From WJMT01 sp964456985 (lineage in GTDB: Bacteria > Acidobacteriota > Aminicenantia > Aminicenantales > Aminicenantaceae): a DNA stretch of 64,000 nt. Each line of letters begins with the position of its first letter. Position 1 is the first letter of the stretch. The notes beneath the pieces were generated by a model. That model ran no database searches. It worked only from the letters and a program-made list of their open reading frames with translations, and had not been told where the DNA came from. The DNA lies in assembly GCA_964456985.1 (NCBI GenBank), contig CAYWDH010000008.1, forward strand, positions 1 to 64,000, written 5' to 3'. Shown piece after piece: positions 1-7,802 of the stretch. The position numbers and the translations under genes are program-made.

Positions 1-17
1 ACAATAATGTAATTTTG

Positions 18-34
18 GTTATTCACGAGTCGAG
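18..34 (+). repeat. 17-bp dispersed repeat half-site
   Basis: These 17 bases recur exactly, in inverted orientation, at 10656-10672. At the second site the motif forms one arm of a hairpin (10664-10695), so this copy may be the remaining arm of a similar element cut by the window edge. The stretch 1-244 has no convincing gene. It also holds GTTGCAG (34-40) facing CTGCAAC near 93-99, which suggests a structured transcript or another palindromic repeat. Function is unknown. Confidence 0.45.
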
Positions 35-133
35 GTTGCAGCAGATGTGAGGCGCAGGGTATGAAGCTGTGGTCCCTTCACCGCGAATGCCCTGCAACAA
101 AGCAGATGCTGTAAGATCGGCTCGCCTGTAAGG

Positions 134-260
134 TAAAATAAGCCTGCATTTAATTTAAATATAAAACAAAAACAAAGATATAAACTCTGTTTGGTTGACA
201 TGATGACATCAAAAGATAATCATTTACGAGATAATGGATGAGGAGTGCAGGCTTATTTTA
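134..260 (+). promoter_or_regulatory. 15-bp inverted repeat covering the mnmA start region
   Basis: A perfect 15-bp inverted repeat lies at 134-148 and 246-260, 97 bases apart. The right arm starts directly after the AGGAG ribosome-binding site (241-245) and ends on the A of the preferred ATG. G-U pairs could extend the stem over part of the AGGAG. If transcription starts before 134, the folded leader would hide the translation start of mnmA. A TTGACA at 194-199 would instead start transcription inside the loop and escape the fold. The sequence shows the repeat; the regulatory role is inference. Confidence 0.5.
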
Positions 261-1333
261 TGTATAACAATAATAACAAGGTGTTAGTGGCAATGAGCGG
301 AGGGGTGGATTCCTCTGTCACAGCGGCCATACTGAAACAAAAGGGATTTGAGGTAGTGGGGCTTTATATGAGATTTTTTCCTCGAAATACCGGGGAAAAT
401 GCCTATATATCGGAAGAAAAATCGGCTGAAGCCGCTGCTTCTCTGGGGATTGAGCACTACACCATCGACTTGAGCGATAGGTTTCAAAAAAAGGTTATTA
501 ATTACTTCATAAAAGAATACACTCTCGGCAGTACACCTAATCCATGTGTGTTATGCAATCCATATATGAAATTCGACACTCTTTTAAAAGAAAGTCGGAG
601 GATCGGAGCCTCTTACATAGCGACCGGACACTATGTGAGAGTCGGCAGAGATCCGGAGACCGGTATGTATTATATAAAAAAGGCTGCGGATAAGAAAAAG
701 GACCAGTCTTATTTTCTTTATCTTTTATCACAGAAACAACTCTCTCGGACACTAATGCCCCTCGGGGATAAGAGCAAAGCCCGGGTTAGAAAGAAGGCAG
801 AGATACTCGGCCTTTCTTCAGCCCGTCAAAAAGAAAGTCAGGAAATCTGTTTTATACCTGATAATGACTATGCGAGTTTTATAAAGAAAAAAACATCTAC
901 CGGGTTTGCTGAAGGCCCGATAATGGATAAAGAGGGGAATGTTCTTGGAATGCACCGGGGATACGCCCGATTCACCATAGGCCAGCGCAGGGGCCTACGC
1001 CTGTCCGCTCCTCATCCTCTCTATGTTTTAGATATAGACCCGGAAAAAAATACTGTTATCGTAGGGACTGAAGAAAGTCTTTATAAAAAAACACTTAAGG
1101 CCAGCCGCGTCAACTGGATATCAGGTCAAACATTAGAATCCTCTCTTTTTGTGGAAGCTCAGATAAGATACAACCATAGAGCGCAGGAGGTTGTTGTGAG
1201 TCCCAAAGGGCCAGACATGGTTCAGGTTGAATTCAGCAATCCTCAGAGAGCTGTGACTCCGGGACAGTCAGTCGTTTTTTACAAAGGGGACACACTTTTA
1301 GGAGGGGGGATCATTATCAGGGATCGATCCTGA
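260..1333 (+). CDS. mnmA: tRNA-specific 2-thiouridylase MnmA
   Basis: Cytoplasmic enzyme that thiolates U34 of tRNA-Lys, -Glu and -Gln, using ATP to adenylate the uridine and a relayed persulfide as sulfur donor. The PP-loop SGGVDSS is at about residues 13-19. The two catalytic cysteines are present: one in TPNPCVLCN (about residue 96) and one in SQEICF (about 197), at the spacing known from E. coli MnmA. The length of 357 aa is normal. I prefer ATG 260 over GTG 245 because AGGAG (241-245) overlaps the GTG; the gap to ATG 260 is somewhat long, so the start is not certain. The gene is convergent with the thiamine-binding gene that ends 10 bases away. Confidence 0.95.
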   Translation: MYNNNNKVLVAMSGGVDSSVTAAILKQKGFEVVGLYMRFFPRNTGENAYISEEKSAEAAASLGIEHYTIDLSDRFQKKVINYFIKEYTLGSTPNPCVLCNPYMKFDTLLKESRRIGASYIATGHYVRVGRDPETGMYYIKKAADKKKDQSYFLYLLSQKQLSRTLMPLGDKSKARVRKKAEILGLSSARQKESQEICFIPDNDYASFIKKKTSTGFAEGPIMDKEGNVLGMHRGYARFTIGQRRGLRLSAPHPLYVLDIDPEKNTVIVGTEESLYKKTLKASRVNWISGQTLESSLFVEAQIRYNHRAQEVVVSPKGPDMVQVEFSNPQRAVTPGQSVVFYKGDTLLGGGIIIRDRS

Positions 1334-1342
1334 GACTCTGCT

Positions 1343-1636
1343 CTAATTTTTCCCGATAGATCGGAGCTTTTTGTCCACAGATGAGTCTTTATCCAAGCGG
1401 TGGTCTATGTGGAGGTCAACATGAATCCGCTTCACATCCATATCAACCAGTTTTTTGTGGGTTTTTTCAATGACATCAAACAAACTTTTCAGATCCGGTG
1501 CCTCTATGGTGGTGGACATACCCCCTGTGTAGCTTTTCAATCCGGAGTTCTCAATGATCTTTATCACTTCCTTCACATATTTGCTGACGGAGGCTCCTTC
1601 GCTGGTAGGGAAAATAGCCAAAGATGCGATAATCAT
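1343..1636 (-). CDS. MTH1187-family thiamine-binding protein
   Basis: Small (97 aa) ferredoxin-fold protein of the MTH1187/YkoF-like thiamine-binding family (formerly DUF77). Family features seen are the N-terminal MIIASLAIFP strand, the GLKSYTGGMSTTIEA segment and the late RIHVDLHIDHR strand. Members bind thiamine or its pyrimidine and are thought to take part in salvage or delivery; this is known of the family and not shown here. It lies 12 bases downstream of the Rrf2 regulator on the same strand, so the two are probably co-transcribed. Thiamine diphosphate is the cofactor of the divergently encoded IorA, a possible reason for the proximity. Confidence 0.85.
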   Translation of the reverse strand: MIIASLAIFPTSEGASVSKYVKEVIKIIENSGLKSYTGGMSTTIEAPDLKSLFDVIEKTHKKLVDMDVKRIHVDLHIDHRLDKDSSVDKKLRSIGKN

Positions 1637-1648
1637 TTTGTTTATCCT

Positions 1649-2086
1649 TTATGTCTTTTGAGACTTCTTCTTTTCGTTCCGCTTTACCAGATCTTCCAAA
1701 GTAATGCTTTCGAAATACTTTCTGAGCATTAAGCTGGCTTCTTCCCAAACATCATGGACTGCACAGATAGGAATACGTTGACAGTATTCATCATCTTCCA
1801 CACATTCGACCAAACAGCAGGATCCCTCAAGGGCATGCAGTATATCCACCAGTTTGATTTTTGATGGATGCCTTGCCAGTTTATATCCGCCTCCTGCCCC
1901 TCTAATGCTTTTGACCAGTTTGTTCAGCTTAAGGGGGATAATGATCTGTTCCAGATACCGGATTGAGATATCTTCCTCATTTGAGAGATTTTTCAATACA
2001 ATGGAGTCTCCTCCGCTTTTATAATGCTTTGCCAGGTTGAGCATAAGTCGTGTCCCGTATCGCCCTTTTGTGGAAAGTCTAATCAT
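1649..2086 (-). CDS. Rrf2/IscR-family transcriptional regulator
   Basis: DNA-binding regulator of 145 aa. The N-terminal winged helix-turn-helix (about residues 1-75) includes the GAGGGYKLAR wing typical of Rrf2 proteins. Cysteines follow at 90, 91, 95, 102 and 108; IscR uses three cysteines in this interval to hold a [2Fe-2S] cluster, so an iron-sulfur or redox sensor is likely. The spacing is not identical to IscR, so the cluster type is open. The gene is divergent from iorA with 216 bases between them, which makes that operon, encoding an oxygen-sensitive enzyme, the natural target. Self-regulation is also likely. The target is inferred from gene order. Confidence 0.88.
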   Translation of the reverse strand: MIRLSTKGRYGTRLMLNLAKHYKSGGDSIVLKNLSNEEDISIRYLEQIIIPLKLNKLVKSIRGAGGGYKLARHPSKIKLVDILHALEGSCCLVECVEDDEYCQRIPICAVHDVWEEASLMLRKYFESITLEDLVKRNEKKKSQKT

Positions 2087-2195
2087 TTTTTTAACCTCAT
2101 TATTGAATCGATATTGCTAAAATAAACCACATTACAGTCATTCTAGCATAAATATATAGAAATTGTAAGAATTAATCAATCTTATCCTGTTTGTC

Positions 2196-2224
2196 TTGAC
2201 ACATACTTGTTTTGATTATATTCT
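2196..2224 (+). promoter_or_regulatory. Candidate promoter of the iorA operon
   Basis: TTGACA at 2196-2201 is followed after 17 bases by TATTCT (2219-2224), with TATATT two bases earlier as an alternative -10. It lies in the 216-base divergent region between the Rrf2 gene and iorA. The rest of that region is very AT-rich and shows no strong palindrome that I could assign as the Rrf2 operator. Confidence 0.5.
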
Positions 2225-2302
2225 ATTTTCTTTATTAAAACGAAGTGTTTATTTTGTACGTTTATATGCTTCACCTCAATTAATACAATTAGGAAAATTT
2301 TC

Positions 2303-3901
2303 ATGAAAAATAAACTCTTATTAGGAGATGAGGCCGCTGCCTTAGGCGCGGTTCACGCGGGGATCACGGCCGGGTATTCTTATCCAGGGACTCCGGCATC
2401 AGAAGTAATGGAATACTTGATCAAGGTTTCTGGAAGCGGGCGATTCAAGGCAAACTGGTGTGTCAATGAAAAAGTGGCCTATGAAGAAGCTCTCGGGGTC
2501 TCCTTTGCCGGGAAAAGAGCTCTCGTATCTATGAAGCATGTGGGGCTTAATGTGGCAGCCGATCCTTTCATGAATTCAAGTATCACACGGGTAAACGGGG
2601 GGCTTGTTGTGCTGGTGGCAGATGACCCTGGAATGCACAGTTCCCAGAACGAACAGGACACACGTTATTACGCACAGTTCGCCCAGACCATTTGTTTAGA
2701 ACCAAGCTCCCATCAGGAAGCCTATGATATGGCAAGAAAAGCCTTTGACCTATCAGAATATTTTCATATACCTGTGGTGCTCCGAATGGTCACCCGCCTG
2801 GCACACAGCAGAGGTCAAATAAAGGAGAAACCAGCAAGGGAAAAGAATAGAACAAAAAGGGGAGCCGGCAAAGACTGGACTCTTCTTCCCGTCAATGCGC
2901 GCCGGAGATTTGCCTCTCTTATGAAAGAACAGGAAATGCTGTTAAAGTTTTCTCAGGGTTCTCCTTTTAATAGGCTTGACCTTAATAAACAGAATAAAAA
3001 ACTGGGGATCATCGCTTCAGGCATAGGTTATAACTATGTGATGGAAAATAAAAAGGAACTCTCTCCGCCTCCATCCGTTCTCAAGATATCCACTTATCCG
3101 CTTCCCAAGAGCCTTGTTCAGGAACTCGCAGAGCATGCAGACAACATTTTAGTCATTGAAGAAGGATATCCTTTCATAGAAAGAAATATAAAGGGTCTTT
3201 TCGGAATCAAAGGAAAAAAAATATCGGGCAAAACGGACGGAGTTCTTCCGATAACAGGGGAGCTCAATCCGGATCTGGTGAGAAAAGCCATGGGATTAGC
3301 CTCTCTTCAGGGAAGGAGTTCCGTACCAGACTGGCTTCCCGGCCGCCCTCCGCAGTTGTGCAAGGGCTGCCCTCATATAGATACTTTGAAGGCTTTAACC
3401 AAGGCTCTGGAGACCTATCCCAAAGCAGTTGTTTTCAGTGATATCGGATGTTATACTCTGGGGGCTCTTCCGCCTTATAATGCGGTCGATACGTGTGTGT
3501 GCATGGGCGCCAGTGTCTCTATGAGCAAGGGTGGATCAGAAGCGGGTATTTATCCCGCTGTCGGAGTGATAGGAGATTCCACTTTTATTCATTCCGGAAT
3601 CACCCCCCTTCTGGATGCGACTTCTATGGATACGAATATGACTGTTGTGATTTTGGATAACTCAACTGTAGCTATGACCGGTGGTCAGCCCACAGTAGCG
3701 ACAGGGGAAAAACTGGAAAATATCATAAGAGGATTAGGAGTTGATTTGAGGCATATAAGAAAGATTGTACCTCTGAAGAAGAACCTGGAAGAGAACAAAG
3801 AGGTCATTAAGGAGGAGATCGAACACCCGGGACTTTCTGTCATTATTTCTTTCCGCGAATGCATATATGAAGCGAGAAAAAGGAAAAAAAGGAGCCAATA
3901 A
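2303..3901 (+). CDS. iorA: Indolepyruvate ferredoxin oxidoreductase alpha subunit, lacking the ferredoxin domain
   Basis: Catalytic subunit that oxidatively decarboxylates indolepyruvate and other arylpyruvates from aromatic amino acids to aryl-acetyl-CoA, using thiamine diphosphate. Residues 1-170 form the pyruvate-oxidoreductase-like N-domain (YSYPGTPASEV at 25-35). Residues 349-500 form the TPP-binding domain, with CKGCPH, DIGCYTLGALPP, GDSTF (424-428) and DNSTVAMTGGQP. Family members usually continue into a C-terminal domain with one or two [4Fe-4S] clusters and reach about 590-650 aa. This protein stops at 532 aa in a lysine/arginine-rich tail, and iorB starts six bases later, so no frameshift can hide the missing domain. 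First gene of a tight iorA-iorB-acd operon. ATG 2303 has AGGA upstream. Confidence 0.93.
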   Translation: MKNKLLLGDEAAALGAVHAGITAGYSYPGTPASEVMEYLIKVSGSGRFKANWCVNEKVAYEEALGVSFAGKRALVSMKHVGLNVAADPFMNSSITRVNGGLVVLVADDPGMHSSQNEQDTRYYAQFAQTICLEPSSHQEAYDMARKAFDLSEYFHIPVVLRMVTRLAHSRGQIKEKPAREKNRTKRGAGKDWTLLPVNARRRFASLMKEQEMLLKFSQGSPFNRLDLNKQNKKLGIIASGIGYNYVMENKKELSPPPSVLKISTYPLPKSLVQELAEHADNILVIEEGYPFIERNIKGLFGIKGKKISGKTDGVLPITGELNPDLVRKAMGLASLQGRSSVPDWLPGRPPQLCKGCPHIDTLKALTKALETYPKAVVFSDIGCYTLGALPPYNAVDTCVCMGASVSMSKGGSEAGIYPAVGVIGDSTFIHSGITPLLDATSMDTNMTVVILDNSTVAMTGGQPTVATGEKLENIIRGLGVDLRHIRKIVPLKKNLEENKEVIKEEIEHPGLSVIISFRECIYEARKRKKRSQ

Positions 3902-3906
3902 GCAAA

Positions 3907-4482
3907 ATGAAACAAGATATCATTTTAGCCGGAGTGGGAGGTCAGGGGATTCTGACCATTGCCAATATCATAGATTATGCCGCTCAAATATCCGGCCTTT
4001 CCTTCAAACAGGCTGAAGTCCACGGTATGTCCCAGCGAGGAGGGGCGGTTCAGTCTCATGTCCGGCTTTCCGATGAAGAAATATTCAGTGACCTTGTCCC
4101 AAAAGGAACGGCTGATATCATTCTGAGTGTGGAACCTTTGGAAGCTTTACGATACATTGATTATCTTCGTGAGGAAGGACAAATCGTGGCCAGCCAAAAT
4201 CCTTATGTCAATATTCCGGATTATCCGGATCTGGACAAAGTGCTCGATACCATTAAACAGAGCGGAAACCACGTCATTGTGGATTCCGCAAAACTCTCCC
4301 GGGAAGCTGGCTCTTCCAAGTCCCAGAATATCGTGATGCTTGGAGCTGCTTCCGGGTTTATGGTGCTGGAAGAGAAAATCTTGCTTCAGAGTATAAGAGA
4401 ATTTTTTAAATCCAAAGGCGAAAAAATCATTGATATGAACATTGAAGCGTTTAGCCTGGGAAGAGATGCCGCAGGAATATAA
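3907..4482 (+). CDS. iorB: Indolepyruvate ferredoxin oxidoreductase beta subunit
   Basis: Gamma-type subunit of 2-oxoacid:ferredoxin oxidoreductases, partner of IorA and likely contributor to CoA binding. The N-terminal GVGGQGILT (about residues 8-16) and the following QAEVHGMSQRGGAV segment are family hallmarks. At 191 aa it has the normal length. It starts five bases after iorA and its stop is one base before the acyl-CoA ligase start, so translation of all three is probably coupled. No iron-sulfur motif is seen here either, so neither subunit carries a recognisable ferredoxin-type cluster. Confidence 0.93.
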   Translation: MKQDIILAGVGGQGILTIANIIDYAAQISGLSFKQAEVHGMSQRGGAVQSHVRLSDEEIFSDLVPKGTADIILSVEPLEALRYIDYLREEGQIVASQNPYVNIPDYPDLDKVLDTIKQSGNHVIVDSAKLSREAGSSKSQNIVMLGAASGFMVLEEKILLQSIREFFKSKGEKIIDMNIEAFSLGRDAAGI

Positions 4483-4483
4483 A

Positions 4484-6796
4484 ATGGAAATCGATTTTAC
4501 AGAGATAGAAAAACTCTTTGAGAGAGCCGAATATGATCATCTTCTGGAACACGAAGTTTATGCTCTTCTTAAATTAATGGGGATAAAGACACCTGGTTTT
4601 TTCTTTGTAGAAAAAGGAAAGCAGGTTGATTCCAAAGACTTGCTCTGTTTTAAGACAAATCAACTGGTCCTTAAAATCGTATCGCCCTCTATTATCCATA
4701 AATCCGATGTGGGAGGCGTTTCTTTTGTTGCAAACGATGCGGACTCAGTGAACCGGAGCATACAGCAAATGCTCCGAGAGGTGCCTCGCAGATTTCATAA
4801 ATGGATCGGGAATAAAGAAAAGAACATAAGTGATGAGATAAAGGGCGTTCTTATCTGCAAAGCCGTGGAATATGAGAACATTGGTTTCGGTTCTGAGATC
4901 CTGCTGGGCCTTAGAGATTCAAGGGAATTCGGACCTGTGGTGAGCATGGGAGCAGGAGGAGTGGATGTAGAGTATATAAGCGAGGGGATGAAAGAAGGAA
5001 AAGCTGTATCCATATCTTCTCCTTTTTTACTAGAGGATGGCGATATCACAGAGGCGCTTTCTTCTTTAGGCTTTTATGAGAAATTGGTTAAGGGATTTAG
5101 AGGAAAAAAAGCTCTGCTCAGCGAAAAAACACTGATAGACGTGTACAGGCGGTTTAAAGATCTGGGGACATATTTTTCAAGTCAATCCCGAAAAAGCAAC
5201 TTTGTGATCACAGAAGCCGAGGTGAATCCCTTTGTCATTAAAGATGGAGAGATGATTCCTCTGGATGGGCTCTGCCGGATCTCCAGGGAGGTGAAAGCCA
5301 GGGAGCCAAGGCCTTACAAGAACATCAAGTATCTGCTACAGCCCGAGACTATTGCCATTCTTGGCGTGTCAGAAAAGATGAATATAGGGCATATCATTTT
5401 AAACAACACTTTGCAGCGCGGATTTCCCAGAGAACACATTACTATAATAAAGCCGGGAACTCAGGAGATAGAAGGCTGTCAATGTGTGCACAGCGTAAAG
5501 GATCTTCCGGAGATAGTGGACCTTTTGGTACTGGCCATCAGTGCGGAACAGAGCGCAGAAATGATGCAGGATGTCATAGAATCACAGAAAGTCCGCTCCG
5601 TGATACTCATTCCGGGCGGCATCGGAGAAAAAGAGGGGACCAAGGGTATTGAGGATAAAATAAAATCAATGCTGAGGGATGCAAGGAAAGGCAGGAAACT
5701 TGCCCCTGTGGTCAATGGAGGAAACTGTCTGGGAATTCTGTCCGGACCTGGAAATTATGATACGACCTTTATTCCGGAGTATAAGATATATGAGCTCCCC
5801 AGAAAGAAACCCAAGAAAGTCCAAATGGCTCTGCTGTCACAGAGCGGGGCGTTCATGGTCTCGCGAATGAGCCAGATGAAAAATATAGAGCCTGTGTATG
5901 CGGTCTCCATTGGGAACCAGATAGACCTTACGTCCTCTGATTACCTCCACTATCTGAAAGACCACGAAAACATCCGGATTTTTGCCGTTTACTGCGAAGG
6001 ATTTACAGATGGGGACGGGCTTGAATTTGCCAAAGCCGCGAGAGAAGCTGTAAGCGCCGGAAAGAAGATCGTGCTTTATAAAGGAGGAAGAACTCCTGAA
6101 GGACAATCAGCCACAGCCGGCCACACAGCCTCCGTTGCCGGGGATTACAGGGTAAGCCGTTCTGTTCTGGAACATGTTGGTGTTCTTATGACCAACACCC
6201 TATCCGAATTCCAGAGCTTTGCCAAAGGGCTTTGCTTTTTGGCTGATAAAAAGGTCAGAGGAAGACGCGTAGCTTTGATCTCTAATGCAGGATTCGAGTG
6301 TGTGGTCATGTCAGACAGCATTAAAAACAGCGGGAGACTGGACATGGCCCGTTTTTCTGAGTCCACTGTATCCAGGATTAATGAGATTCTGGAGCCTCTG
6401 GGAATAAACAAGATTCAGGATATAGGAAATCCCCTGGATCTGACTCCTGTGGCAGATGATGAGACATTCTGTGAATGTGTGAAGGTCATTATGGAGGATA
6501 AAAACGTGGACTGCGCTGTTGTGTCCCCGCTTCCCATGACGCCTGCTATGAATACCCTTGAAGTCTCGAAATTCCATTCCGAAGATCTAAACAGAGAGGG
6601 GAGTATACCGGAGAGGCTGATCAAGATATCCGAAAATACAGACAAACCTTTTGTCGTGAGTATAGATGCGGGAGCAAATTATGATCCGCTGGCGGATAAG
6701 CTGGAAGAGGCGTTTATTCCTGTATTTAGAAAATGTGACGAGGCAGTGGTCTTTTTGAGAAAATATATAAACCATGGCTTGTCTCAAGTTGAATAA
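4484..6796 (+). CDS. Acyl-CoA synthetase (ADP-forming), fused beta-alpha
   Basis: Converts an acyl-CoA, ADP and phosphate to acid, CoA and ATP; in this operon the likely substrate is the aryl-acetyl-CoA made by IorAB, giving substrate-level phosphorylation. The N-terminal third is the ATP-grasp domain (beta part), with HKSDVGGV near residue 72. It is followed by the CoA-binding domain from about residue 275 and the succinyl-CoA-ligase-like domains, with the phosphohistidine segment GHTASVAGD near residue 546. The order is therefore beta then alpha, opposite to the common alpha-beta fusion (E. coli YfiQ type). A longer frame opens at TTG 4442 inside iorB, but ATG 4484, one base after the iorB stop and with AGGAA upstream, is the better start. 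Confidence 0.9.
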   Translation: MEIDFTEIEKLFERAEYDHLLEHEVYALLKLMGIKTPGFFFVEKGKQVDSKDLLCFKTNQLVLKIVSPSIIHKSDVGGVSFVANDADSVNRSIQQMLREVPRRFHKWIGNKEKNISDEIKGVLICKAVEYENIGFGSEILLGLRDSREFGPVVSMGAGGVDVEYISEGMKEGKAVSISSPFLLEDGDITEALSSLGFYEKLVKGFRGKKALLSEKTLIDVYRRFKDLGTYFSSQSRKSNFVITEAEVNPFVIKDGEMIPLDGLCRISREVKAREPRPYKNIKYLLQPETIAILGVSEKMNIGHIILNNTLQRGFPREHITIIKPGTQEIEGCQCVHSVKDLPEIVDLLVLAISAEQSAEMMQDVIESQKVRSVILIPGGIGEKEGTKGIEDKIKSMLRDARKGRKLAPVVNGGNCLGILSGPGNYDTTFIPEYKIYELPRKKPKKVQMALLSQSGAFMVSRMSQMKNIEPVYAVSIGNQIDLTSSDYLHYLKDHENIRIFAVYCEGFTDGDGLEFAKAAREAVSAGKKIVLYKGGRTPEGQSATAGHTASVAGDYRVSRSVLEHVGVLMTNTLSEFQSFAKGLCFLADKKVRGRRVALISNAGFECVVMSDSIKNSGRLDMARFSESTVSRINEILEPLGINKIQDIGNPLDLTPVADDETFCECVKVIMEDKNVDCAVVSPLPMTPAMNTLEVSKFHSEDLNREGSIPERLIKISENTDKPFVVSIDAGANYDPLADKLEEAFIPVFRKCDEAVVFLRKYINHGLSQVE

Positions 6797-6823
6797 TCTT
6801 TGCTTTCTGTTATCATAGAAGCC

Positions 6824-7720
6824 ATGAAGAAGTATTTATGGGGAGTATTGTTCCTATTTATTTCAGGAGGGTTCTTCTGTATGACAAACACGAAAAATGA
6901 AAACAGTATGGATTTATCTTTGCTGCTTCCTGAGGAAGTGAACGGATGGAAAGCCGTGGAAGAAGATAGGATCTATGATGAGGAAACCATATTTGACTAC
7001 ATTGATGGGGCCGGGGAAGTTTACAATGCCTATCAATTCAATAAGCTCAGGGCCAGGCGTTTTTCGCGTCCGGAAAGCCCTGACATACTTGCTGACCTTT
7101 TTGATATGGGCTCTTCCAGAAATGCTTACGGAGTTTTTACTCATGATCTGGAGGGGGAAAGAGTAGGGATAGGCCAGGATTCCACGTATAAGGGAGGTCT
7201 TCTCTGTTTTTGGAAGGACCGGTTTTTTGTCTCCCTCTATGCTGAGAGGGAAACAGAAGAGTCGAGAGAGGCGGTTATGGAATTGGGGCAGGAGATATCA
7301 TCCCGTATTCCGAATAAAGGGGCTGTCCCTGAGATCGTATCCCTGCTTCCTGAGGAGGAGCTGGATATATCAAGGGTGCGGTATTTTTTCAATCCTTTGA
7401 TCCTTAACTATCATTTCTATGTGTCAGACGGAAATCTCCTGTCTCTCGACCCTGAAACAGAGGCCGTACTCGGAGTTTACGGGGGAGAAGAAAATCCATA
7501 CAGGCTTCTTCTGGTCTTATATCCCAATGAGGAAAAGGCACAGAAAGCCTATCAGGATTTCATGGATGCATATATGCCGGAGGCCTCGGGTTTATCTGTG
7601 GTTGAGACAGAAAACGGCACATGGACCGGTGCAGAGGTTGAAGGGAACAAGCTGACCCTTGTTTTTGAAGCCCCCACAAAAGAAAAAGCTCTGGCTATTA
7701 TACAAAAACTAAAAAAATAG
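6824..7720 (+). CDS. DUF6599-like secreted protein
   Basis: Protein of 298 aa with an N-terminal hydrophobic segment (about residues 5-20) that fits a signal peptide. The body resembles DUF6599 proteins of unknown function, with the segments FDYIDGAGEVYNAYQF and FDMGSSRNAYGVF. I recognise this by pattern only. A glycine-rich repeat of strands and a C-terminal domain around residues 190-298 are visible. ATG 6824 is preferred over TTG 6800 because it starts directly at a lysine-rich signal-peptide n-region, although the ribosome-binding site is weak. It follows the acyl-CoA ligase by 27 bases. A lipid anchor is unlikely, since the residues before Cys do not form a lipobox. Confidence 0.7.
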   Translation: MKKYLWGVLFLFISGGFFCMTNTKNENSMDLSLLLPEEVNGWKAVEEDRIYDEETIFDYIDGAGEVYNAYQFNKLRARRFSRPESPDILADLFDMGSSRNAYGVFTHDLEGERVGIGQDSTYKGGLLCFWKDRFFVSLYAERETEESREAVMELGQEISSRIPNKGAVPEIVSLLPEEELDISRVRYFFNPLILNYHFYVSDGNLLSLDPETEAVLGVYGGEENPYRLLLVLYPNEEKAQKAYQDFMDAYMPEASGLSVVETENGTWTGAEVEGNKLTLVFEAPTKEKALAIIQKLKK

Positions 7721-7767
7721 AGATTGCTATGTCATTGCGAACGACCGAAAGGGAGTGCGGCAATCTC
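7720..7767. repeat. REP-like palindromic intergenic repeat
   Basis: GAGATTGC (7720-7727) is exactly complementary to GCAATCTC (7760-7767), enclosing TGTCATTGCGAAC and CGAAAGGGAGTGCGG. The wording matches a type of short palindromic repeat common in many unrelated bacterial genomes. It sits between two rightward genes, starting on the last base of the first stop codon. It may end transcription or stabilise the upstream mRNA. Only one copy is seen in this window. Confidence 0.6.
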
Positions 7768-7802
7768 ATTGTTAATCATAATGAGGTAAAGGAGGAATCG
7801 TA

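Noticed and set aside
19..201. Open frame of 60 codons on the minus strand before mnmA
   Set aside because: No ribosome-binding site, no recognisable protein pattern, and it overlaps palindromic repeats.
3790..3910. Frameshift hiding the IorA ferredoxin domain
   Set aside because: The next gene starts within six bases; there is no room for the domain in any frame.
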